In this document: positions 1 through 5,234 of the stretch, piece after piece | How the letters are laid out: each line of letters opens with the position of its first letter | Numbering within the stretch: the stretch's first letter is position 1 | From: SIG575 sp964507395 | GTDB taxonomy: Bacteria; Bacillota; Clostridia; Oscillospirales; Acutalibacteraceae | Length of the DNA stretch: 9,926 nucleotides | Assembly (NCBI GenBank): GCA_964507395.1 | Contig: CAZDQE010000072.1 | Location: forward strand, 1-9,926 | Reading direction: 5' to 3' | Made by a program: the position numbers and the translations under genes | The notes under the pieces: model-generated | Seen by the model: the letters and a program-made list of their open reading frames with translations, nothing else | Database searches by the model: none | Told to the model about the DNA's origin: nothing

Positions 1-110
1 CAAGAATTTTTGGTGCATATGACGGAAAAAGAGCAAACATAATTTCGTGCAAGGGTTTTTTAGAGGTCCCCTCTAATATATCATATCCTGAAGCAATTGG
101 CAATGTTTTT
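1..110. other. Intergenic left edge with palindrome; possible minus-strand gene start
   Basis: No supported gene lies here. The stretch follows the stop codon of the MerR gene on the minus strand and contains the palindrome described separately at 60-76. A minus-strand ATG at 40-38 opens a frame of 13 codons (MFALFPSYAPKIL) that runs off the left edge, but there is no ribosome-binding site in front of it. On the plus strand one frame is open from the edge to about position 231, but most of that run overlaps the MerR gene in antisense. Neither frame can be called a gene from this fragment. I see no T-tract terminator for the MerR gene here, because the only hairpin is followed by A residues on the minus strand. 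Confidence 0.3.
60..76. repeat. Perfect palindrome containing the 13-bp repeat TTAGAGGTCCCCT
   Basis: TTAGAGG (60-66), spacer TCC, CCTCTAA (70-76): a perfect 7-bp inverted repeat. The plus-strand 13-mer TTAGAGGTCCCCT (60-72) recurs exactly at 9499-9511. On the minus strand a TATGATAT box lies immediately before the palindrome, much as a TATGATAT box precedes the right copy on the plus strand. The hairpin is not followed by a T-run on either strand, so it is not an ordinary terminator. An operator near a transcription start or a dispersed repeat is more likely. Confidence 0.55.
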
Positions 111-1355
111 CTATGCTCTTACAAAAACATAATAATTTGTGTCAAATCCTCCGTAACGGTAGTCACCGCTTTTCCATTCGATTATCATGTAACTGACACC
201 TTTCAATGTGCGTATTTCGTACTCGCAGGCTGACCGGTTCCATTTGCGCAAAAGATAATTTTCGGTCCAGACAACCTTGTCGTCACCCTCAAAAATTTCA
301 TCCTCATAAACGCATCTGCATTTACCACCCTCAAAAAATTCGACTTCTTTGAAATACAAATCCTCTATTGGCTCTTCGTTTTGAGAAAACTCCGATTTAT
401 TGACAATGAATGAATGGGCACGCCACTTGCCGATCACTCTTGGGTCGTTCACAAACGGCTTGTTTATATCATCCTTTCTCGCTATGCTTTCGGCAGAATA
501 TTCAACTGAGTCAACCTTTTTAAGCGACAGAAAAGTAGGCTTGCCACCGCGGCAGGTCTCAAAATCTCTTAAAGTTATGAGCATATATTTCCCGTCAACT
601 TTTTCTTCAATTTCGTACTCATTATAAACTGAGCCTGTCAAATAACCATTGCTGATAAAATAACCTTTTGTCCAACTATAGCCCCAGTATTCCTCGCCGT
701 CAGGCAAAAAATAAAGATACTTTACATCGCCGCCGTAAAAACCGCTTTTGTCACAGAAAATATTATCGCAATAATCCTCTTTTACTGCGAAGACACCTAT
801 TACCTCCCACTTTCCGATAACCTCCTTATCGTCCTCAAAGGGGAGCACAGGATTTTCTGCAATCTCCTCGTCGTGGAGTTTTATAACTTCACAACTGATT
901 TCGTCCTCCTTTACTTTAAACTGAGAAACGCGCTGAAAATCTGCAGACTTGATTTCCAAGTCCATGCGTCTGCACAAATCGTAAAAATCCTCAGAGTTTT
1001 CAGTTTTTATCTTCGCTGTATTTTTTTCAAAAACAATATTTAATTTTGTCATAACAAGTTTTGCCTCCTTAAGATTTTCAAGAGCAAGCAGGAGTTCCTT
1101 CTCCTTCCTGCAGAACATAGAAATTACCTCTTCATTTGTCAATCTGCAAGAAATAATTTCTCTGATTTCATGCAAAGTGAAGCCCGCTTTTTTCAAAGCA
1201 GTAATTCGGTGAAATGTCAGAATTTGTTCGGAAGAATAATACCTGTAACCCGAAAACAAATCCGTGTGTTCGGGAATAAGTAATTTTTCCTTGTCATAAT
1301 GGCGCAGCACAGATATTTTTGTTCCGCAAACTTTTGCAAATTCTCCGATCTTCAT
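111..1355 (-). CDS. MerR-family transcriptional regulator with two C-terminal sensor-like repeats
   Basis: This 414-residue protein starts with a clear MerR winged-helix DNA-binding domain: MKIGEFAKVCG, the recognition region around SVLRHYDKEKLL, then GYRYYSS and the helix ITALKKAGFTLHEIREII, residues 1-70. Residues about 75-112 look like the usual dimerising coiled coil. Instead of a GyrI-like effector domain, the C-terminus holds two related copies of a beta-rich unit at about 171-283 and 300-413. Both share VIGKW, an LYF strand, an aromatic-rich centre, a YEI strand and a closing hydrophobic strand. From memory, the same VIGKW...EWKSGDY unit occurs at the C-termini of clostridial BlaR1/M56-type sensor proteins. 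ATG 1355 is supported by AGGAG 8 nt upstream. Transcription probably comes from its own promoter with a MerR-type 19-bp spacer, suggesting autoregulation. The ligand is unknown. Confidence 0.88.
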   Translation of the reverse strand: MKIGEFAKVCGTKISVLRHYDKEKLLIPEHTDLFSGYRYYSSEQILTFHRITALKKAGFTLHEIREIISCRLTNEEVISMFCRKEKELLLALENLKEAKLVMTKLNIVFEKNTAKIKTENSEDFYDLCRRMDLEIKSADFQRVSQFKVKEDEISCEVIKLHDEEIAENPVLPFEDDKEVIGKWEVIGVFAVKEDYCDNIFCDKSGFYGGDVKYLYFLPDGEEYWGYSWTKGYFISNGYLTGSVYNEYEIEEKVDGKYMLITLRDFETCRGGKPTFLSLKKVDSVEYSAESIARKDDINKPFVNDPRVIGKWRAHSFIVNKSEFSQNEEPIEDLYFKEVEFFEGGKCRCVYEDEIFEGDDKVVWTENYLLRKWNRSACEYEIRTLKGVSYMIIEWKSGDYRYGGFDTNYYVFVRA

Positions 1356-1373
1356 TTTACATTCTCCTATCTT

Positions 1374-1387
1374 ATAAGGTACCTTAT
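1374..1387. promoter_or_regulatory. Perfect 14-bp palindrome at the merR-family gene transcription start
   Basis: ATAAGGTACCTTAT is perfectly self-complementary. It sits just downstream of the -10 box, so it would span roughly +1 to +14 of the regulator's mRNA, ahead of the ribosome-binding site. It could be a second operator or form a small 5'-end hairpin. Function is inferred from position only. Confidence 0.45.
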
Positions 1388-1393
1388 GCTTAC

Positions 1394-1424
1394 AGTATAA
1401 ACCTGAACTTTAGTTGAGAGTCAA
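1394..1424 (-). promoter_or_regulatory. MerR-type promoter (19-bp spacer) with internal operator dyad
   Basis: On the minus strand the -35 box TTGACT (1424-1419) and -10 box TATACT (1399-1394) are separated by exactly 19 bp. Ordinary sigma-70 promoters prefer 17 bp, while promoters activated by MerR proteins through DNA untwisting characteristically have 19-20 bp. The spacer carries the dyad CTCAACTAAAGTTCAG (1418-1403), symmetric at 12 of 16 positions as CTnAACTnnAGTTnAG. This is where a MerR dimer would bind. The promoter reads into the MerR-family gene, so the protein probably controls itself. Confidence 0.75.
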
Positions 1425-1434
1425 TAGGTTTTTC

Positions 1435-1475
1435 AAAAAATCATCCGAACATTTCAAGGAAAAGAAATGTCCGGA
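1435..1475 (-). terminator. Rho-independent terminator of the transporter operon
   Basis: The arms TCCGaACATTTC (1444-1455) and GAAATGTcCGGA (1464-1475) pair over 11 of 12 positions with an 8-nt loop. On the minus strand the hairpin is followed after TGA by a TTTTTT run (1440-1435). It begins 5 nt after the transporter stop codon. On the plus strand it is followed by CTTTTTT, so it may work in both directions. It separates the transporter operon from the MerR-family promoter. Confidence 0.8.
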
Positions 1476-1480
1476 CTTTT

Positions 1481-2887
1481 TTATTTTATCGCATCAAGAT
1501 TTACACCCTTGGTTTCGCTGACCTTTGAAATGAGAATAACTGCGGCTGCAGCAACGCAAGGAACTGCGGCAATCAGACAGGTGAGCCATACGGGAAGGAA
1601 CTGCATTCCGACAACCACAACTGCATAGCCTGCTACAAGCCCGATAATCACAAGAAGTCCTTCTGCTCCAACAACCGATGCTCTGATATCTGTCGGAACT
1701 TTTTCCGTCATCATAATATTCATATAATCTCTGCCTATCCAGTAACAACCCTGATAAAGACCGCAGAAGCCGCCGATAAGATACGGATTCCAAAGATTAT
1801 TGATTCCCACAGCAAAGAGTATAAAACCTGTTATACAAAGAACACTCGCTCCCACAATAAGCTTCTTTCTGCCGAACGTGTCAGCAATCATTCCCGAAAA
1901 CAAAGTAAGAACTGCGTAAACAATGGGAAGAACAAACATAGATTTTGTTATGTCTTGCGTGCTCATTCCTGCAATGTGCATTGATGATTCATAATAAAGT
2001 GCAATTGCAGGCATACCCGCATCAAAAATGATATGTGAAATTATCAGATGTTTTGTATCCTTATTGGCAAAAATAAATTTTGCAGCATTGAAAACTCCCG
2101 ACTGATTTCTCTGTGCCTTTTTCTCCTGTTTTTCCCTGAGCTTGCGTTCCATTCTCTCTTCGTAGGGAATGGAAAGATAGGCAATTCTTTCGCTTACGAA
2201 TACTTTGGTATCCTTCGCAAAAACGACCACCATAACTGCTGCAATAACACCTGCAACAGCAGGAGCAAGGAAGATTCTTCTCCACTGAGTTGCATCATTT
2301 CCCATAAGCATATTACGAAGCACAGGTATACACACTACGCCGAAAATTCCGAGAGCTTTGAGAGCACTGTAAATCGCCGCGCGGAATTTATCGGGGGCTT
2401 CTTCCAGAATATAAATAATCTGTATATCATGACCGAAGAAAAAGCTTATAACAGCATATCCCAGAAGAAATACAAGATAATTCGGTGAAAACCAGATGAT
2501 AAAAAGTCCTGCACTCATGCCGAGTGTTGAAAGTGCAAAAAGGGGTTTTCTTCCCCATTTATCAGCAAGTGCCTTATAAAAGGGTGTTATAATTCCGAGA
2601 ACATAGCTGATAACGCTGACAGAGGTATGTAAAGAAAGTCCCTCTTCAAAGGTATAGTATTTGCCGAGAAAAGGATTGTTGACAAAAAATTCCGTTACAA
2701 AAGAGGATTGGACGGAAACCGAAAGATTACTCGTCACCTCATCAATTATGTTTACAAATGCAATTATAACAAGCAGTATCAGGAAATATATACTGCCTGT
2801 AGCCTTTGCTGATTTTTTCTTAAGAGATGTAAGCTGCCTTTCCTCAAAGGCTTTAGTTCTTATTTCTTTTCTTTCTTTATTTTCCAT
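1481..2887 (-). CDS. Major facilitator superfamily transporter
   Basis: This 468-residue integral membrane protein has about 12 hydrophobic segments in two halves, joined by a long charged central loop (about 225-275, with ERMERKLREKQEKKAQR). The loop 2-3 signature ADKWGRKPL (about 108-116) and its partner ADTFGRKKL (about 335-343) are classical MFS motif A copies. The paired EEAPDKFRA (162-170) and EKVPTDIRA (395-403) are the second duplicated signature, common in sugar and organic-acid porters. An in-frame TTG start at 2926 would add 13 residues, but ATG 2887 is preferred because GGGAG lies about 8 nt upstream. It is the last gene of an operon with a Gfo/Idh/MocA dehydrogenase and a PhlG-like hydrolase and is closed by a hairpin terminator. 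It probably imports the compound those enzymes act on; the substrate cannot be read from the sequence. Confidence 0.92.
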   Translation of the reverse strand: MENKERKEIRTKAFEERQLTSLKKKSAKATGSIYFLILLVIIAFVNIIDEVTSNLSVSVQSSFVTEFFVNNPFLGKYYTFEEGLSLHTSVSVISYVLGIITPFYKALADKWGRKPLFALSTLGMSAGLFIIWFSPNYLVFLLGYAVISFFFGHDIQIIYILEEAPDKFRAAIYSALKALGIFGVVCIPVLRNMLMGNDATQWRRIFLAPAVAGVIAAVMVVVFAKDTKVFVSERIAYLSIPYEERMERKLREKQEKKAQRNQSGVFNAAKFIFANKDTKHLIISHIIFDAGMPAIALYYESSMHIAGMSTQDITKSMFVLPIVYAVLTLFSGMIADTFGRKKLIVGASVLCITGFILFAVGINNLWNPYLIGGFCGLYQGCYWIGRDYMNIMMTEKVPTDIRASVVGAEGLLVIIGLVAGYAVVVVGMQFLPVWLTCLIAAVPCVAAAAVILISKVSETKGVNLDAIK

Positions 2888-2906
2888 TTTAAATCTCCCG
2901 ATAATC

Positions 2907-3020
2907 TCAACACAGAATTTCTTCAATCACCGTCTTTAATTTCCTTTTCATTTCTTCCGATTCACAGGAAGAAGGTTTATTATCGTCCCGCATGATTTCC
3001 TTCTTACCGCAGCAGAACAT
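2907..3020 (-). CDS. Possible 37-residue Cys-containing micro-protein (unrecognised)
   Basis: A short open frame fills most of the 150-bp gap between the hydrolase and transporter genes. It begins 17 nt after the hydrolase stop and ends 19 nt before the transporter ATG, a spacing typical of operon members. The product starts MFCCGKKEIMRDDNK, continues with a charged lysine/glutamate helix-like stretch and ends EEILC. It has four cysteines and no membrane segment. The ribosome site before the first ATG is weak. The internal ATG at codon 10 has AGAAGGA at better spacing and would give 28 residues. I do not recognise a family. It may be a real small protein, or chance coding in a leader that serves the transporter. 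Confidence 0.35.
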   Translation of the reverse strand: MFCCGKKEIMRDDNKPSSCESEEMKRKLKTVIEEILC

Positions 3021-3037
3021 CTTCTTTATCCGAAAAT

Positions 3038-3763
3038 TTATCGGTAATTATTATATAGCACAGGAAGAATTTCGCAAAGATTTCTGTACTCAATGCAGCA
3101 ATGCTCTGCCATTCCCTTTGCAGTTTTTTCGGTTATCACAATCTTTCTCAGCAACGGATTTTTCATGGTTTTTCCAAGCCAGAATCGGCTTATCATAAAC
3201 AAGCCTTCATCCGTCTGCTTATATATGTGCGCCATTTCTGTGTGCCTGACAAGTCCGTTGAAAGTACTTACATGACCGCAAACAATTTTCACAATATTAT
3301 TTTCCTGCATTAATTGTCTTGAAAAGCCGAATTCTTCAGGTGTCACAAAATCAATGCGTAACGGCATTTTCATTCCGCCGATTCGTTCTACAGGATACTG
3401 CGAGTTAGCCTGAAAGGCAGGAAGCGTCTGCTGTTCAAAAAAATCACGGTCTTTTTTTCGGTAAGAAATACCGATATGCTCAGACGGGAACCACACCTGA
3501 TAACGAATTGTTTCTTTTGCGTGCCACCAGAACCACCACTCGATCATATCAGCGGTAATTTCCGGCATGGGACAAATCATCGACACCAGAAAGGTTCCGT
3601 CCTTCATCATCTTATACCCCACCTCGTTCTGAAGCTTGGCATCCGACAAAATTTCATTTTTTTCTTCAAAAGATGTGCATGTTATTTTGTTTTCAGTCAA
3701 TGCCTCGGTTATCTCCGAGGGCATATTAGGTAAAGGCTTTTTCAACAAATCTCTGATTTCCAT
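3038..3763 (-). CDS. DAPG/phloretin hydrolase (PhlG)-family C-C bond hydrolase
   Basis: This 241-residue, probably cytoplasmic protein matches the 2,4-diacetylphloroglucinol hydrolase family. Visible hallmarks are PMPEITADMIEWWFWWH (65-81), the RYQVWFPSEH segment (87-96), SRFWLG (192-197) and a C-terminal HCCIEYRNL (221-229). The known family member PhlG is a zinc enzyme using His129, Glu160, His270 and Glu274. By spacing, His81, His221 and Glu225 here correspond to His129 and the HxxxE pair; Glu110 or Glu126 could be the fourth ligand, and His164 lies near the position of PhlG His214. Relatives cleave acyl-phloroglucinols, and Eubacterium ramulus phloretin hydrolase is in the family. The protein is somewhat shorter than PhlG (about 294). 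ATG 3763 has GAGG about 6 nt upstream. It starts 17 bp after the dehydrogenase stop, so the two are co-transcribed. Substrate is unproven. Confidence 0.78.
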   Translation of the reverse strand: MEIRDLLKKPLPNMPSEITEALTENKITCTSFEEKNEILSDAKLQNEVGYKMMKDGTFLVSMICPMPEITADMIEWWFWWHAKETIRYQVWFPSEHIGISYRKKDRDFFEQQTLPAFQANSQYPVERIGGMKMPLRIDFVTPEEFGFSRQLMQENNIVKIVCGHVSTFNGLVRHTEMAHIYKQTDEGLFMISRFWLGKTMKNPLLRKIVITEKTAKGMAEHCCIEYRNLCEILPVLYNNYR

Positions 3764-3780
3764 TTATATCCTCAACGCTT

Positions 3781-4791
3781 TTATAAGTCATAATTGGGTT
3801 TAACGATCTTACCTGTTTTTGATGATTCAACAATTGAAAGACAAACTTCAACAGTCTTTGCTCCCTCGCGAGCATCTGTTAAAACAGGTTTGTCGTTCAG
3901 GATTGCATCGGCAAAAACTGCAAACTCTTTAACTGCATTGTGGTTATTGACTTCAATATCAATAATCTGCGGTTCCTGTGTAACACCGTCTTCGTCTGTT
4001 GTAAAGAGTGTCATTGTCGGTGAGGTGTTATCACAGATAATTGTTCCTTTTGTGCCGTAAATAACAGTGCGCATCGTATAATCGCGTTTACAGCCTGTTG
4101 AAACAAACACCTTGCCTGCAACATTTTCATCAAATTTCATAATTGCGATTGTTGCATCATCATATTCAACCTGTGGCAACAGCTTATGAGTGCCGTATGC
4201 AAAAACCTCTTTCGGGTCGCCAACTAACCAGCGAAGAAGGTCAACTGCATGACATCCGCCGCCGATAACGCCGTGACGATCAGGGTCTGCACGCCATTTT
4301 TCAAGGATTTTCATGTAGTCATGTGCATATTCAGATTCAGCAAAATAAACTTCACCGATTGTACCCGATTCAATGATTTCCTTTGCTTTTTCAAAAGCAG
4401 GAGTAAATCTGCAAATCTGACCGACCATAAATTTAGCGTCTGACTCGTCAGCAACCTTTACTATTTCTTCAATATCCTCACGTGTCAGAGCAAGCGGCTT
4501 TTCGCAAAGCACGTGCTTGCCTGCACGAAGCAAATCACATGATACTTTTTTGTGTTGCTGGTCAGGAATAGCCACAGAAACAACGTCAATGTCCTTATTA
4601 TTTACGATATCCATATAATCAGTAACCCATTTTTCTTCAGGAATACCGTATCTTTCGCCTGCCGCACGAAGATTTTCCTCGTTGCAGTCACAGATTGCCA
4701 CAATCTCTGCACCCTCGTAACCCATAGCACCCTCAACATGAGACATGCCGAACATCATGCCTATATTTGCAACCTTTAATTTCTTTTCCAT
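3781..4791 (-). CDS. Gfo/Idh/MocA-family NAD(P)-dependent oxidoreductase
   Basis: This 336-residue soluble dehydrogenase has an N-terminal Rossmann fold (residues 1-120) with an atypical nucleotide loop, VANIGMMFGMSHVEG. An acidic Asp35 ends the second strand (VAICD), which usually favours NAD over NADP. The family's catalytic lysine motif is intact in HVLCEKPLAL (Glu97-Lys98-Pro99). GGGCHAVDLLRW (177-188) carries the usual active-site His181 and Asp184 of the C-terminal domain. Family members oxidise or reduce hydroxyls of sugars, inositols and sugar-like groups. An in-frame TTG at 4797 lies almost on top of the AGGAGA ribosome site, so ATG 4791, 7-8 nt after it, is chosen. It is the first gene of the operon, with the C-C hydrolase 17 bp downstream. 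Sequence alone does not fix the substrate. Confidence 0.92.
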   Translation of the reverse strand: MEKKLKVANIGMMFGMSHVEGAMGYEGAEIVAICDCNEENLRAAGERYGIPEEKWVTDYMDIVNNKDIDVVSVAIPDQQHKKVSCDLLRAGKHVLCEKPLALTREDIEEIVKVADESDAKFMVGQICRFTPAFEKAKEIIESGTIGEVYFAESEYAHDYMKILEKWRADPDRHGVIGGGCHAVDLLRWLVGDPKEVFAYGTHKLLPQVEYDDATIAIMKFDENVAGKVFVSTGCKRDYTMRTVIYGTKGTIICDNTSPTMTLFTTDEDGVTQEPQIIDIEVNNHNAVKEFAVFADAILNDKPVLTDAREGAKTVEVCLSIVESSKTGKIVKPNYDL

Positions 4792-4823
4792 AGTCAATCT
4801 CCTTTTCCTAAATCAATACTGAT

Positions 4824-4853
4824 ATCTTATCACAAATGAGTTATTACAGTCAA
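4824..4853 (-). promoter_or_regulatory. Candidate promoter of the dehydrogenase-hydrolase-transporter operon
   Basis: On the minus strand TTGACT (4853-4848) and TAAGAT (4829-4824) are separated by 18 bp, about 30 bp upstream of the dehydrogenase ATG. The -35 matches consensus at five of six positions and the -10 at four of six. No dyad like that in the MerR-gene promoter is visible, so direct control by that regulator is not supported by the sequence. Confidence 0.5.
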
Positions 4854-5234
4854 TATACAGACAATGGAAAAAGTCGCCCTACCTGTGGTAGAATACATAT
4901 TTTTTATGCAAAGCTGCTGACACCATCTTTTTATCTTAATTTCTTCATATTTACTGTTTGGTTAAGCTGTTGTATACGCCTCAAATAAAATATCTTTGTT
5001 CGCATCAGCAAAAAGAATATCAATGATTTGCTTGTCTTATTTGGGTGTGCCTTTTCTTTTATATGACATAGTTCTTTAACAAATATTTTACTAAATCCAC
5101 AAACCGCTATAAATCTTTTCATTTATATTTTACTCATAGAGGGTACAGCTTTGTTGACAATTAAGTTTTTGTAAGTTCCGCAACAAAATTGTTCCTTGTA
5201 TTTTCTCAAAAAAATTCAGAAAGGAAATTTTTCA
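4854..5234. other. Divergent intergenic region without a convincing gene
   Basis: This AT-rich region separates the minus-strand catabolic operon from the plus-strand beta-helix gene. It holds a small hairpin, CTACC-TGT-GGTAG, at about 4879-4891, followed on the minus strand by a short T-run. A 63-codon minus-strand frame at 4931-5122 lacks a ribosome site and recognisable features. Near the right side a TTGACA box (5154-5159) lies inside an inverted repeat TTTGTTG (5150-5156) / CAACAAA (5181-5187), but no good -10 is found at normal spacing. The promoter of the beta-helix gene is probably here but cannot be placed. Confidence 0.4.

Noticed and set aside
60..76. Palindrome as terminator of the MerR-family gene
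   Set aside because: On the minus strand the stem is followed by A residues, not T residues, so it does not have terminator form.
2048..2488. 146-codon plus-strand frame opposite the transporter
   Set aside because: Antisense shadow of a clear MFS gene with intact motifs; no independent support.
4824..4853. Direct control of the catabolic operon by the MerR-family protein
   Set aside because: The operon promoter has an 18-bp spacer and lacks the CTnAACTnnAGTTnAG dyad found at the regulator's own promoter.
4931..5122. 63-codon minus-strand frame beginning MKRFIAVCGFSK
   Set aside because: No ribosome-binding site, no recognisable domain, very AT-rich intergenic position. It may be a decayed fragment but cannot be supported.
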